Of a stretch of DNA of 64,000 nt, positions 25,943-35,901 are shown piece by piece (within the stretch, counting starts at the first letter, position 1; each line of letters opens with the position of its first letter). The position numbers were made by a program, and so were the translations under genes. The notes under the pieces were generated by a model. That model had not been told where the DNA came from, made no database searches, and saw nothing but the letters and a program-made list of their open reading frames with translations. Source of the stretch: Actinomycetes bacterium (GTDB taxonomy: Bacteria; Actinomycetota; Acidimicrobiia; Acidimicrobiales; Acidimicrobiaceae). Location: assembly GCA_021822605.1 (NCBI GenBank), contig JAKAQL010000005.1:22063-86062 (forward strand), in the 5' to 3' direction.

Positions 25943-25970
25943 CTCAATCTAGACCTCTCAATCTAGACCT
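25943..25970 (+). repeat. Two perfect tandem copies of a 14-bp unit
   Basis: CTCAATCTAGACCT occurs twice without spacer at 25943-25956 and 25957-25970. The second copy runs into the 12-bp palindrome AGACCTAGGTCT at 25965-25976. The element lies in the 135-nt space between the convergent pspA and uvrB genes. It may form a hairpin on either strand, but there is no T-run, so a terminator role is uncertain. Confidence 0.8.
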
Positions 25971-25998
25971 AGGTCTCGCGTCGATAGGCAAATGCAAG

Positions 25999-27984
25999 CT
26001 ATTTGAGCAGTCGGCTGAGTTCCTTGATGTCATCACGCAGTTTTGCCGCCTCCTCAAAGCGGAGCTCGGTAGCACAGGCCTCCATCTCGACTCTCAGGGC
26101 GCCAATGACCTCTTGGAGCTGTTCTGGAGCAAGATGTGAGTACCGCTCCTGCGCCTTTGAGCGCTGCAGTTTGGGCACGCGTGCCGAAGAACGTTCATCA
26201 CCAATCAAGTCTCCAAGGCGCGCCGTCACCGTCGTCGGAGTGATCCCGTGCATCTTGTTATACCCCTCCTGTACCGCTCGCCTGCGCGCGGTCTCAGAGA
26301 TGGCATACTCCATCGATCTCGTCACCTTATCGCCATAGAGCAAGACCGTACCGTGGCTGTTTCTTGCCGCGCGCCCAATGGTTTGCACCAGCGAGGTTTC
26401 AGAGCGCAAGAAACCCTCCTTGTCGGCGTCGAGGATCGCCACGAGCGACACCTCCGGGAGATCGAGGCCCTCTCGCAACAGATTGATTCCGACTAGGACA
26501 TCAAACTCTCCGAGTCGGAGATCGCGGATCAATTCGATACGATCCAGCGTCTCGACATTCGAGTGGAGGTAACGGACACGCACGCCTAATCCCTCAAAAT
26601 AGTCGGTTAAGTCCTCAGCCATCTTCTTGGTCAGCGTCGTCACCAAAACACGTTCATTGGCCTCAACTCGGAGGTGGATTTCCCTGAGGAGATCGTCGAT
26701 CTGCCCCTTGGTGGGTCGCACCTCCACGATAGGATCAAGAAGTCCTGTTGGCCGTGCAATCTGCTCGATCACCCGAGATGACTGTGAGATCTCGTATGGC
26801 GCTGGTGTTGCCGAGAGGAAAATCGCTTGATTGATCCTCTCGTAAAACTCGTCGAAACGCAAGGGGCGATTGTCCATGGCCGATGGCAATCGGAATCCGT
26901 GCTCCACCAAGGTCTCCTTGCGAGAGCGGTCGCCTGCATACTGACCTCTCAGTTGCGGTACCGTCACGTGACTCTCATCGATGATCAGCAGATAATCCTC
27001 AGGGAAATAATCGAGCAACGTATAGGGAGGTTGGCCGGGCTCCCGTCCGTCGAGATGTCGAGAATAGTTTTCAATGCCTGAACAGAAGCCGACCTCACCA
27101 AGCATCTCGAGGTCGAACTCCGTCCGCATCTTGAGACGTTGCGCCTCAAGCAGCTTGCCCTGTTGATCGAAGTACCCCAGTTGCTCACGGAGCTCGTCCT
27201 CAATACCGCGCATGGCCACTTTGAGGCGTTCAGGACTCGCAAGATAATGAGTCGCTGGAAAGATCACGAACTCATCGAGATCCTTTACAAGTTCGCCAGT
27301 TATCAAATCGACCTTCGATATTCTCTCAATCTCGTCGCCGAAAAACTCGATCCTCATGGCGAACTCCTCGTACGCGGGGTGCACTTCGACTGTATCCCCA
27401 CGCAACCGGAATTTACCTCGCGATACCTCTAAATCGTTACGTTCATACTGCATCGCCACCAGCGCTCGCGCCATCGACAACAGCGTGATACTCTCGCCGC
27501 AGCGCAACGGTAGGATCTGACCCTGATACTCCTCCGGCGAACCCAGCCCGTAGATACAAGAGACCGAAGCGACAACGACAACATCACGCCTCGTCAGCAG
27601 AGCAGAGGTGGCAGCATGACGCAGGCGGTCGATCTCATCGTTGATCGATGAATCCTTTTCGATGTAAGTATCTGTCGTAGGGAGATAGGCCTCGGGTTGG
27701 TAGTAGTCGTAGTACGAGACGAAGTACTCCACCCGATTATGTGGGAAAAAGCCGCGAAACTCATTGGCGAGCTGCGCAGCCAACGACTTGTTGGGCGCGA
27801 TGATGAGTGTCGGACGTTGGACGGCCTCAATAGTCCAGGCGATGGTCGCACTCTTGCCTGAGCCTGTGATACCGAGCAATGTCTGAAACCGCTCACCCTG
27901 CAGTACACCGCTGGAGAGCTCCGCAACAGCCTTCGGTTGATCCCCTGCCGGTTGATAGTTTGAGACAACCTGAAAATCTGGCAC
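25999..27984 (-). CDS. uvrB: Excinuclease ABC subunit B
   Basis: UvrB (661 aa) is the helicase-like damage-verification subunit of nucleotide excision repair. Walker A is [14 protein letters not shown] near residue 40 (GVTGSGKTFT is more usual). The beta-hairpin region is [16 protein letters not shown]. The helicase DE(S)H motif is IIDESHVT, and motif VI is [11 protein letters not shown]-terminal UVR motif that contacts UvrC is seen in [23 protein letters not shown]. No uvrA or uvrC is in the window. Confidence 0.97.
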   Translation of the reverse strand: MPDFQVVSNYQPAGDQPKAVAELSSGVLQGERFQTLLGITGSGKSATIAWTIEAVQRPTLIIAPNKSLAAQLANEFRGFFPHNRVEYFVSYYDYYQPEAYLPTTDTYIEKDSSINDEIDRLRHAATSALLTRRDVVVVASVSCIYGLGSPEEYQGQILPLRCGESITLLSMARALVAMQYERNDLEVSRGKFRLRGDTVEVHPAYEEFAMRIEFFGDEIERISKVDLITGELVKDLDEFVIFPATHYLASPERLKVAMRGIEDELREQLGYFDQQGKLLEAQRLKMRTEFDLEMLGEVGFCSGIENYSRHLDGREPGQPPYTLLDYFPEDYLLIIDESHVTVPQLRGQYAGDRSRKETLVEHGFRLPSAMDNRPLRFDEFYERINQAIFLSATPAPYEISQSSRVIEQIARPTGLLDPIVEVRPTKGQIDDLLREIHLRVEANERVLVTTLTKKMAEDLTDYFEGLGVRVRYLHSNVETLDRIELIRDLRLGEFDVLVGINLLREGLDLPEVSLVAILDADKEGFLRSETSLVQTIGRAARNSHGTVLLYGDKVTRSMEYAISETARRRAVQEGYNKMHGITPTTVTARLGDLIGDERSSARVPKLQRSKAQERYSHLAPEQLQEVIGALRVEMEACATELRFEEAAKLRDDIKELSRLLK

Positions 27985-28333
27985 AGCACTAGCCTAGGCG
28001 AGAGACAGCAACAAGACTCATCCGCTGCCACGCGCCCGACGTTGGGTATGGCGTTGGGTATGGCGCTCGCGCATCACCAGACGCATTCCACTCGGATGGT
28101 GTCGGCGTCACATCTCCATACCATCCATGAAATAGCTCTTCATTGGGCCACAGCCGTGCCTGCTCCAGCCATCCCTTTGGTTCGCCAACCAGCGCACTCG
28201 TGACAACACCTCAGGGAACCGACGAGATTGTCCTCCTCAGAGATTAGCGTGATTGGTGGTTGTGCATCACAACTATTGACTTTCGGCCACGCGCGCTTGG
28301 TCGCACTGACAGCAAGCAAAAAGGGGAGGTTCC
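27985..28333. other. Intergenic region with a 12-bp tandem duplication
   Basis: This 349-nt stretch lies between the divergent starts of uvrB and the dienelactone hydrolase gene and must hold both promoters. GTTGGGTATGGC is present twice in tandem at 28041-28064. No SOS box (LexA-type CGAACN4GTTCG in actinobacteria) was recognised by eye near uvrB. No convincing gene was seen. Confidence 0.5.
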
Positions 28334-29080
28334 ATGACAGATCACGCGGTACTTGGAGAAGAGATTGGATTTCACGGTGCATACGGTGATTGGATCGAGG
28401 GTTATTACGCACGTCCGCTAGGGAGAACCTCGATCGGCTCTTTAGTGGTCATCCATCACATGCCAGGATACGATGAGGCTACCAAGGAGATCGCGCTCCG
28501 TTTCGCCCGTCACGGCTATGCGGCGTTGCTGCCAAATCTTTACTTCCGCGAAGCGCCGAATGCGGCTCCCGACGATGCCGCCGCCATCGCGCGCTCGAAA
28601 GGAGGAGTGCCTGACGAGCGCCTCCTTGGAGACGTTGGAGGGGCACGTGAATTCCTCCTCCATCAACCAGCAGCAAACGGCAAGAGCGCAGTTATCGGTT
28701 ATTGCTCAGGTGGCCGCCAATCCTTCCTCTCCGGCTGCGAGTTACCTTTCGATGCGGTTGTCGACTGTTACGGTGCGTTCGTCGTCAATCAACCTCCTAG
28801 CGAGTCCCCGTTGAAGGTGACTGCCGTTATCGATCACGCAAGCAAGCTCTCCGGTCCGGTACTCGGTCTCTTCGGCAATGATGATTCCTACCCCGGTCCA
28901 GAGGAGGTCAACACGTTGGATGCGGAACTCACCAAGCTCAACAAGCCTCATGAGTTTCATCGCTACGATGGTGCTGGGCACGCATTCTTCAACACCGCCG
29001 CGCCGTCCTTCCGTCCCGAAGCAGCCAAAGATGCGTGGGGTCATATCTTCCGTTTCTTCGATACCAACCTGGGGGCATAA
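28334..29080 (+). CDS. Dienelactone hydrolase family protein
   Basis: This alpha/beta hydrolase (248 aa) is related to carboxymethylenebutenolidase. The catalytic triad can be placed: Cys in the elbow IGYCSGGRQ, Asp in LFGNDDSYPGPEEV, and His in YDGAGHAFFN. Family members open dienelactones in chlorocatechol breakdown, but many serve unknown esters. The start has a strong GGGGAGG ribosome binding site. The small DUF6295-like gene follows after 5 nt, and the two are surely co-transcribed. The substrate is unknown. Confidence 0.92.
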   Translation: MTDHAVLGEEIGFHGAYGDWIEGYYARPLGRTSIGSLVVIHHMPGYDEATKEIALRFARHGYAALLPNLYFREAPNAAPDDAAAIARSKGGVPDERLLGDVGGAREFLLHQPAANGKSAVIGYCSGGRQSFLSGCELPFDAVVDCYGAFVVNQPPSESPLKVTAVIDHASKLSGPVLGLFGNDDSYPGPEEVNTLDAELTKLNKPHEFHRYDGAGHAFFNTAAPSFRPEAAKDAWGHIFRFFDTNLGA

Positions 29081-29085
29081 TCACC

Positions 29086-29355
29086 ATGTGCACCTACACT
29101 ACCGCTACGCTCGACCTCGTAGGTAACGCAAAGAATGGCACAACCTGGGAACGAGTCAAGACCGTGTCGGTCTACCTCGACCATCCAGTCGCCTTCCCGG
29201 CAACCCACTCGCTCAATATCGACCTCTTCGCCGACCAGGATGACCCCAAGCGATCCGCAGCCCTCGAACTTTCCCCACGTTCAGCCAGGGAGCTTGCCGA
29301 GGCGATTCTGACGATGATCGCACAGGCGCCTGACGGTCTGCTGGAGGAAGGTTGA
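29086..29355 (+). CDS. Small DUF6295-like protein
   Basis: The product is 89 aa, starting MCTYTTATLDLVGNAKNG. The pattern of an MCTYTT start, a central VSVYLDHPVAFPATHSLNIDLF and a C-terminal SARELAEAILTMI matches the small DUF6295 family as I recall it, whose members often accompany dienelactone hydrolases. The start at 29086 lies 5 nt after the hydrolase stop; an upstream in-frame ATG at 29035 runs inside the hydrolase gene. The function is unknown; a partner of the hydrolase is a guess from position. Confidence 0.75.
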   Translation: MCTYTTATLDLVGNAKNGTTWERVKTVSVYLDHPVAFPATHSLNIDLFADQDDPKRSAALELSPRSARELAEAILTMIAQAPDGLLEEG

Positions 29356-29517
29356 CATGACTACTGTGAGCGGCCAGGTTGCCAGAAATGCGATAGTTAT
29401 CGGCTAATTTATGATACATCTTTAATATTTCGGCCGAAATTATCACAGTTCGATCTAATCTGGTTGGAGTCCTCACTCACAGCACTCCATGTGCCTCTAG
29501 ATCCAAGGATGGTTCTG

Positions 29518-30372
29518 ATGATTCGATCGTTGCTCGGAGTACCACTTATCGCGCTAGCCGTCTTCGCGACTGGTGAAGCTTATCTACTACCCTCAGCCAC
29601 CGAACCTCCTCGACTCGCAGTCGCAAGCGCTCCGAGCCTCGGCACCCGGCCGACGTTTCCCTGGGGTGTTTTTGTCGCAGCGAACGCTTCCCTCGACGGT
29701 CGGATCACTGGCGGAGCCGCGATTGGACAGACGCTGCGCTCCGGAAGCGGCATCGGCCCTAACACAAAGGAGCTGTGTACCAGTCGGCTGTGTGGCACGG
29801 CACCGTTGGCCTTTGGACTCGTCGACCAAGTTATGCGCTTGGACGCTGACCGCTGGGCGCAACTCACTCCCAACATGGCTGTCCAACCAGTGGAAGGTGG
29901 GTTGAGAATCGTCGGAACAAATAGCGCCATGGATGTGGCCGACCTCGCCACACTCCCAAGCACACCGTTCGCCATCTGTATTACGGCACCCAGCAGCGCA
30001 ACGGTGTTGATCAACCTATCCGCACACGCAACGCAGACGATTGCTCGGCTGCGCACAACGACCCTAGATGGAACACCTATTTCGCAGCTCCTGTGGAACT
30101 TCTCTCTGGTCAACTCCGTTCGCTTACCCAAATCTTCCTTTACTGGGAGCGTTCTCGCTCCAGCGGCAACGACCGTCGCTCCTCTCGTAATGCATGGTGA
30201 CCTCCTCACGGAGAACCTCATCACGGGGAGCCCGAACCCGATAGTTGTCCACGACAATCAGGAGGGCTTTGATGGTCTGTTGCCCCAGTATCCCGTGACC
30301 GCGCAAATCTCGACGCCATCAACTGAGCACGCCACTCACTCCACCACTCCTCTCCGGATCATCGCACCATAG
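29518..30372 (+). CDS. Exported choice-of-anchor-A-like surface protein
   Basis: The product is about 284 aa from the ATG at 29518, which has AAGGA 8 nt upstream; the ATG at 29509 or a TTG at 29464 are alternatives. The start MIRSLLGVPLIALAVFATGEA is a signal peptide or membrane anchor. The body contains FVAANASLDGRITGGAAIGQ near the front and LLWNFSLVNSVRLPKSSFTGSVLAPAATT towards the end. These match the beta-solenoid choice-of-anchor A (ice-binding/adhesin-like) domain, where WNF...SFxGSVLAPxA is the hallmark. No sortase signal or C-terminal membrane helix is seen, so it may be secreted or N-terminally anchored. Confidence 0.7.
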   Translation: MIRSLLGVPLIALAVFATGEAYLLPSATEPPRLAVASAPSLGTRPTFPWGVFVAANASLDGRITGGAAIGQTLRSGSGIGPNTKELCTSRLCGTAPLAFGLVDQVMRLDADRWAQLTPNMAVQPVEGGLRIVGTNSAMDVADLATLPSTPFAICITAPSSATVLINLSAHATQTIARLRTTTLDGTPISQLLWNFSLVNSVRLPKSSFTGSVLAPAATTVAPLVMHGDLLTENLITGSPNPIVVHDNQEGFDGLLPQYPVTAQISTPSTEHATHSTTPLRIIAP

Positions 30373-30995
30373 CCCAAGAAGCCAGGACCGCTGTCAGATT
30401 GGGACCAACTACCGACCATCGCCCTCAATGCACCTCTCCTGTCCAACCGTTGGATCTGGGTGATCGTGAGTGAGTTCATGATGATACACCTCTTACGAGG
30501 TTCTCGTCTCGGGCTTCACTCTCACGTGCCCGAGTTGTTGTTGCCTCTTCACGGGGAGCTAGTACTACTGGTCTGACACACTCTCTCCACGTGCTGAGTC
30601 ATCTCACCACCTGAACTGCAGCCTGTACCCGATGAGGTCACAGGAACACACAGAGCGCTGTCCTCAGCTTGGCCAGGACTGGTAGCCGACCAGTAGCGGA
30701 TGGTCAATCGGAAGGCCCCTCGTACCAGGTCCACTTCAACGAAGCACTTCTCGTGGAGGAGTCTCTTGGCGAGCTTTCCATCGGTGAGTCCCGCTACACG
30801 ATGGTGATAGAGGTGTGCCGATGGACCTGCCAGACCCTAGGCAGAGTTACGTGCCGGCGACCGCCAATACGGCGGTCTCTCTTGAGGTCAAGCACCAGCG
30901 CATCTGGCAAATATTGCCTGGCCGGAGCGGTGGTTGTGCCTAGGTGTGATACGAGGCTAGCTCGATGACCGTTGACCCTTCTCTAGGATGTGGGT
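30373..30995. other. Gene-poor stretch of about 620 nt with a possible decayed reading frame
   Basis: No confident gene was found between the exported protein and the M13 peptidase. On the minus strand one frame is open from 30836 to a stop at 30549 (95 codons). It reads in part HHRVAGLTDGKLAKRLL and VDLVRGAFRLTIRYWS, which looks protein-like, then turns into Ser/Thr/Cys-rich sequence. It lacks a good start or ribosome binding site. It could be the remains of a gene, or chance. A stem-loop lies at 30859-30877. Confidence 0.45.
30859..30877. other. Stem-loop, 7-bp stem
   Basis: GACCGCC-AATAC-GGCGGTC forms a perfect GC-rich stem with a 5-nt loop. No T-run follows on either strand, so it is not a standard intrinsic terminator. 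It stands about 115 nt before the M13 peptidase start. Confidence 0.5.
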
Positions 30996-32963
30996 ATGAA
31001 TCAAATAGCTGGCATACCTTCCGATGAACTCAGTCCCAAGATACGGCCACAAGATGACCTCTTTCGCCATGTCAACGAGCACTGGATGGAGACAACCTCG
31101 ATTCCACCAGACAAGGCCACCTATGGCACATTTGTGATGCTCGCCGAACAAGCAGAGCTCAGCGTCCGCGCCATTCTTGAAGAAGCTCGCACTGCTCCAG
31201 CGGCAACCCAGGCACGCAAACTCGGTGATCTCTACACCAGTTTCATGGACGTTGATGCCATCAATCGCAATGACATCGAGCCGATCCGACCTCTTTTTGA
31301 TGAGATCGATGCGATCGGAGGAGTCCAGGATCTTCTTGCGCTCCTCGGAAAGACGCAACGAGACGGCCTCGCAAGCGCCTTCCACTTGTTTGTTGATAGT
31401 GACCCTGGGGATCCCAGCCGCTATCTCGTCTTCATTGAACAAGGAGGCTTGTCACTTCCCGATGAACGTTATTACCGTGAGGAACACTTCGCCCCAATCC
31501 ACGATGGACTTGCCGCCCACATCACCCGTATGCTAGAACTCGCTGGCCGTGGCGACGCCGCTAACCGTGCGGGGCGTATCATCGCGCTCGAGGATGAACT
31601 CGCTCACTACCACTGGGACAATGTCGCATGTCGTGATTCCGTGAAGACCTACAACCTTGTCAGCTTCGACGATCTGAAGGCCTCGACTGCCGCAGTCTCC
31701 CCCACCTTCGCCCTTGACATCTGGGCCAGGGGCCTTGGGGCTCCCGATGACGCATTGGCGGAGGTCGTCCTGCGCCAGCCTAGCTTTCTCGAAGGCTTGG
31801 CTCGCCTCTTTACGGACGATCATCTCGACGCATGGAAGGACTGGCTGACTTGGCGTGTCATTCACGCCTCTGCGCCGTATCTCCCAGAGGCCTTCGTACA
31901 AGAGAACTTCTCCTTCTATGGCAAGGTGCTCACCGGCACCGATCAACTCAGAGATCGTTGGAAGAGGGGTGTCGCCTTTGTGGAGGGTGGCATGGGAGAG
32001 GCGATTGGCCAAATCTATGTCGAGCGTCACTTCGACCTGCGAGCTAAGGAACAGATGGATCAGCTCGTTGCCAACCTCCTCGCCGCCTACCGGGAGCGAA
32101 TCACCAGCCTCGACTGGATGACCCCTGAAACCAGGGGTCGGGCGCTCGAGAAACTCGATACCTTTCGACCCAAGATTGGCTACCCGATAAAATGGAAAGA
32201 CTACTCATCCCTCACCGTGAATGCAACGAATCTCTGGGACAATATCCGACATGTTGCGAAGTGGCACTTCGACCGTGAACTCAATAAAATTGGACAGCCC
32301 GTTGACCGAGACGAGTGGTTTATGACGCCCCAGACCGTCAATGCCTACTACAACCCCGGCTTCAACGAGATCGTCTTTCCGGCCGCGATTCTCCAATACC
32401 CATTCTTCGACGCCGATCGTGACGCGGCAGCGAACTATGGCGCCATCGGCGCGGTGATCGGACACGAGATAGGACACGGGTTCGACGACGAGGGCTCCCG
32501 CTACGACGGGGACGGACGTCTGCACGATTGGTGGACACCGCAGGACCGCGAGGCCTTCGAGGAGCGCACACGTTCGCTGATTGCGCAGTACGATGCCTTG
32601 GCGCCTCGACACTTGCCGGATCATCATGTCAATGGGTCGCTCACCATCGGCGAAAACATTGGGGACCTGGGAGGCCTCGGCATCGCCTGGGTCGCCTACC
32701 AACTCTCGCTAGCCGGCCAGGAACCCCCGGTGATCGAAGGACTATCAGCAGGGCAACGCTTCTTCTATGCCTGGGCCCTCGGATGGCGCGACAAGCGCCG
32801 AGATGAGGAGATGCTTCGGCGTCTGGCTACCGACCCTCACTCACCAAATGAGTTTCGCTGCAACCAGGTGGTACGGAACATTGATGCCTTTCATGAGGCG
32901 TTTGCAACAACGCCATCGGACTCAATGTGGCTATCACCGACCCAGCGCGTGCGCATCTGGTGA
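30996..32963 (+). CDS. pepO: M13 family zinc metallopeptidase (PepO/neprilysin type)
   Basis: The product is about 655 aa from the ATG at 30996, which has AGGA 7 nt upstream; a GTG at 30990 is the longer option. The zinc-binding HExxH is in AVIGHEIGHGFDDEGSRYD, and the third ligand Glu is in TIGENIGDLGGLGIAW. NAYYNPGFNEIVFPAAILQYPFF precedes the zinc site, as in all M13 enzymes. The conserved C-terminal RVxxxxxNxxxFxxxF is seen as RCNQVVRNIDAFHEAF. There is no signal peptide, so the enzyme is probably a cytoplasmic oligopeptidase. Confidence 0.95.
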   Translation: MNQIAGIPSDELSPKIRPQDDLFRHVNEHWMETTSIPPDKATYGTFVMLAEQAELSVRAILEEARTAPAATQARKLGDLYTSFMDVDAINRNDIEPIRPLFDEIDAIGGVQDLLALLGKTQRDGLASAFHLFVDSDPGDPSRYLVFIEQGGLSLPDERYYREEHFAPIHDGLAAHITRMLELAGRGDAANRAGRIIALEDELAHYHWDNVACRDSVKTYNLVSFDDLKASTAAVSPTFALDIWARGLGAPDDALAEVVLRQPSFLEGLARLFTDDHLDAWKDWLTWRVIHASAPYLPEAFVQENFSFYGKVLTGTDQLRDRWKRGVAFVEGGMGEAIGQIYVERHFDLRAKEQMDQLVANLLAAYRERITSLDWMTPETRGRALEKLDTFRPKIGYPIKWKDYSSLTVNATNLWDNIRHVAKWHFDRELNKIGQPVDRDEWFMTPQTVNAYYNPGFNEIVFPAAILQYPFFDADRDAAANYGAIGAVIGHEIGHGFDDEGSRYDGDGRLHDWWTPQDREAFEERTRSLIAQYDALAPRHLPDHHVNGSLTIGENIGDLGGLGIAWVAYQLSLAGQEPPVIEGLSAGQRFFYAWALGWRDKRRDEEMLRRLATDPHSPNEFRCNQVVRNIDAFHEAFATTPSDSMWLSPTQRVRIW

Positions 32964-33010
32964 CCGATGAGCCCCTCGCGACCCGCCTTGGCGAGCACCT
33001 CAGCTCGTCG

Positions 33011-33835
33011 CTAGAAGAGATCGGCGATCATCGCAGTTGATCGAGCCTTCACGTTCGCCAGTACACCAGCCAGCTGGGGATCGCCGACGTAGTTGGGCAG
33101 CAGGACCGACGGTTGCTCGCGGATTTGGTCCATGCTCAACTCGCTAGCGATAAGATGTGCGATCCGATCACCGTCCACCAGTGCCGCGTGGACGCGCGAC
33201 AGTGAACCCTTCGGCGTGTGATGCTGGGCCACCGCCTGGACAAGGTCCGGGTGAAAATTCCAACTGGCGAGCAAGTCGGCGCCGATGGCGCCATGATGGA
33301 GACCGTATTGCTTTCGCTCAGCCGCAAGCATTGCTAACTCAAAATCTGCCGTCAGGGGCAGGGTCCGCCTCTCAGCCAACACCTCATGAAACCCCGAATC
33401 AAGGCTCGCGATGACCGCCTCCCCAATATCGTGCAAGAGTGCGAGTGAAAAGGCCTGCTGTTGATCGGCTCCAATCATGCGAGCGACCTCGCCAGCCGCA
33501 ACTGCTGACGTAATGGAGTGGTCCCAATCCTGGGGGGTGATGGTCCCACTGCCCTCAACAAGGGAGGTAAGCGCCAACGACTTGACGGCATCAAAGCCAA
33601 GGATCGCGATACCCGCATGGAGCTCCCGCACCCGGCCCCCCGTTCCATAGTAGGCAGAATTCGCCATCCGCATGATCCGCTGAACGAGTACGGGGTCAGC
33701 GCTCGCCACCGTGGCGACCTCGCGTGCTCCGATATCATCTCGTTCAATCAATGTCAAGAGTCGAGACGCGACAGAATGCGATGCCTCAAGTACCTCAATC
33801 CTCTGATTGATGTCCTCCGTAGAAATAAGATCCAA
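33011..33835 (-). CDS. HDOD domain protein
   Basis: The product is about 274 aa from a TTG at 33835, chosen because AGGAGG stands 7 nt upstream. A start at 33871 would add 12 residues over that site. The HDOD core is seen as ADPVLVQRIMRMANSAYYG, IAILGFDAVKSLALTSLV, FSLALLHDIGEAVIA and GLHHGAIGADLLASWNFHPDLVQAVAQHH. The last block is the usual HDOD ending with paired His. HDOD proteins take part in signalling and motility networks, and their chemistry is unknown. The gene follows coaE closely in the same direction. Confidence 0.88.
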   Translation of the reverse strand: MDLISTEDINQRIEVLEASHSVASRLLTLIERDDIGAREVATVASADPVLVQRIMRMANSAYYGTGGRVRELHAGIAILGFDAVKSLALTSLVEGSGTITPQDWDHSITSAVAAGEVARMIGADQQQAFSLALLHDIGEAVIASLDSGFHEVLAERRTLPLTADFELAMLAAERKQYGLHHGAIGADLLASWNFHPDLVQAVAQHHTPKGSLSRVHAALVDGDRIAHLIASELSMDQIREQPSVLLPNYVGDPQLAGVLANVKARSTAMIADLF

Positions 33836-33873
33836 CGTGCACCTCCTGGCTGAGTACCAGTATCGGCGCACTG

Positions 33874-34494
33874 CTATGGGTTCTTGACTTCCTCGATGAT
33901 CTTTCCGACCTGGGCTACCAGAGCATCACGGCTACCGTCGTTGACGATGATCCAACGTCCTAGCCTCTCGCGTTCCTCATCAGGGATCTGTACCGCCATA
34001 CGAGCTGTGGCATCGTTCGGATCCATTCCACGATTGTTGATAAGCCTTTCGAGTGCGAGCGCCGGGGGCGTGGACACGACCAAGACATCATCGATCCCGT
34101 AGTCCTGCACCGTTTTCGCCTCGAGCAAGGGTATCTCAAGGACGACGACCATAGCCCCTTGGTCCTGATACTCCTGGATGAGCTCGTTCATCCGGGCACG
34201 AATGAGGGGATGTGTAATCGCATTGAGCCGCCGTCGCTCGCAATCGTCGCCAAACACGCGCTCGGCGAGCCTCCGCCGATCAAGCATTCCAGCGTCGGTC
34301 ACGACCTCTGGACCGAAGGTTTCCACCAACGAACGCAGTCCAGCGGTGCCGGGTGCAACCACCTCTCGCGCGATGATGTCTGCACTGATGGTGGGGATAC
34401 CAGCACGAGCAAAAGCATCGAGGACCGCAGTCTTGCCGGAACCAATGGCTCCGGTGACTGCGATCACTCGGATTCGATGAGTACGACCCGCCAT
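33874..34494 (-). CDS. coaE: Dephospho-CoA kinase
   Basis: CoaE (206 aa) phosphorylates dephospho-CoA, the last step of CoA synthesis. The P-loop is VTGAIGSGKTAVLDAF near residue 14. DADxxxREVV appears as SADIIAREVVAPG, and HPLIRARMNELI and VLEIPLLEA are family blocks. It is 16 nt downstream of rpsA in the same orientation, an arrangement common in actinobacteria (rpsA-coaE). Confidence 0.95.
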   Translation of the reverse strand: MAGRTHRIRVIAVTGAIGSGKTAVLDAFARAGIPTISADIIAREVVAPGTAGLRSLVETFGPEVVTDAGMLDRRRLAERVFGDDCERRRLNAITHPLIRARMNELIQEYQDQGAMVVVLEIPLLEAKTVQDYGIDDVLVVSTPPALALERLINNRGMDPNDATARMAVQIPDEERERLGRWIIVNDGSRDALVAQVGKIIEEVKNP

Positions 34495-34510
34495 GTTGCG
34501 AGCCAGCTAG

Positions 34511-35755
34511 CTACTCAGCGTCTTGATCGGTTTCGCCAACCGTTTCATCCTCGGCGGGACCGATGAAGTTACCCTCCTCGTCGTATCCATATTCAGCAAA
34601 CGCATCACGGTACTCCGGGGCGAGTTCGCCTCCCTCGAGTGCCTGACGAATTGAGAGACTGATACGACGCCGCTGTGGATCAAGATCGATAATCTTCACC
34701 CACAACTCCTCACCAACAGTGACGACCTGTTCTGGGAGATCAACATGGTGCAACGCCATCTCCGAGATGTGCACCAAGCCCTCGATGCCAGTGGCGACCT
34801 GGACGAAGCAGCCAAATGGCACAAGCTTGGTCACACGACCATAGACGAGTTCACCCACCTTGTGAGCAGCCGCAAACTCCTGCCATGGATCGCGCTGCGT
34901 TGCCTTCAACGAAAGCGAGATTCGCTCGGTATCCTGATCGACCTCGAGCACAAGGACCTGCACCTCGTCACCTACTGATACCACCGAAGAGGGATGGTCA
35001 ACGTGGTTCCAAGACAGTTCAGATACATGGACGAGTCCATCCATACCACCTAGGTCAACGAAGACACCGAAGTGCACGATCGAAGAGACCACACCCTTCT
35101 TGACTTCGCCAGGTCGAATGCTCGTCAAAAACTCCTCACGCTGTTCACGCTGATTCTCCTCAAGGAAGGCCCTGCGTGACAGCACTACATTGTTGCGGTT
35201 CCGGTCAAGTTCAATAATTTTCGCCTCGATATCCTGCCCGATCATGGGTGTAAGATCGCGGACACGTCGCAGATCAACAAGCGATGCGGGAAGGAAGCCA
35301 CGCAGACCGATATCCACAATCAGTCCGCCCTTGACGAGTTCGATAATCTCACCACGAACCACCCCGTCACGAGCTTTGATCGCCTCAATCTCTTTCCAGG
35401 CCTTTTCGAACTGCGCGCGCTTCTTCGAGAGGACTAAACGCCCCTCCTTGTCTTCCTTCTGGAGGACAAGCGCCTCTATCTTGTCGCCAGGGCTCACGAC
35501 CTCGCTTGGGGCAACATCCTTGCGGATCGACAGCTCACGAAGCGGAATGACCCCCTCCGACTTGTACCCGATGTCCAATAGGACCTCGTCCTTGTCGACT
35601 TTGACGACGGTGCCGATAACAACATCCCCCTCATCGAAGTCAACAACACTCTTAGCGATGGCATCTTCAAGACCCATCTCGCCAAGATCGTCTACCACAA
35701 TGGTATCTGCGGCCGCATCGTCTACGCCTTCTGCTGCCACGTCCGCTTCGCTCAT
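34511..35755 (-). CDS. rpsA: 30S ribosomal protein S1
   Basis: The product is 414 aa with four S1 repeats at about 43-115, 130-200, 215-285 and 300-370, the four-domain actinobacterial type. GxVxxIVHFGVFVDLGGMDGLVHVSELSW is the clearest repeat. S1 binds mRNA at the small subunit and helps initiation on weakly structured leaders. The ribosome binding site is AAGGAAG. The N-terminus is acidic and Ala-rich. It is followed by coaE. Confidence 0.96.
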   Translation of the reverse strand: MSEADVAAEGVDDAAADTIVVDDLGEMGLEDAIAKSVVDFDEGDVVIGTVVKVDKDEVLLDIGYKSEGVIPLRELSIRKDVAPSEVVSPGDKIEALVLQKEDKEGRLVLSKKRAQFEKAWKEIEAIKARDGVVRGEIIELVKGGLIVDIGLRGFLPASLVDLRRVRDLTPMIGQDIEAKIIELDRNRNNVVLSRRAFLEENQREQREEFLTSIRPGEVKKGVVSSIVHFGVFVDLGGMDGLVHVSELSWNHVDHPSSVVSVGDEVQVLVLEVDQDTERISLSLKATQRDPWQEFAAAHKVGELVYGRVTKLVPFGCFVQVATGIEGLVHISEMALHHVDLPEQVVTVGEELWVKIIDLDPQRRRISLSIRQALEGGELAPEYRDAFAEYGYDEEGNFIGPAEDETVGETDQDAE

Positions 35756-35901
35756 GAACTTCCTTACCCGAATATTTCAAAAATTGAACCAATACAATTA
35801 GAGCCTTTAAGACTCTCAGTTAATGATAGCCCGTTTCTGTTCGTCCCGCCCTCGACGGAATAAATTCCTCTGAGTGTTCTCCAATCGTTAACCCCCGCGT
35901 C

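Noticed and set aside
30669..30968. 99-codon plus-strand frame before the M13 peptidase
   Set aside because: No ribosome binding site, Cys/Arg-rich, and it overlaps a minus-strand frame that looks more protein-like.
35800..35816. AGAGCC-TTTAA-GACTCT stem between polA and rpsA as an intrinsic terminator
   Set aside because: Only a 6-bp AT-containing stem with one wobble pair and a weak T tract; it could equally be part of the rpsA leader.
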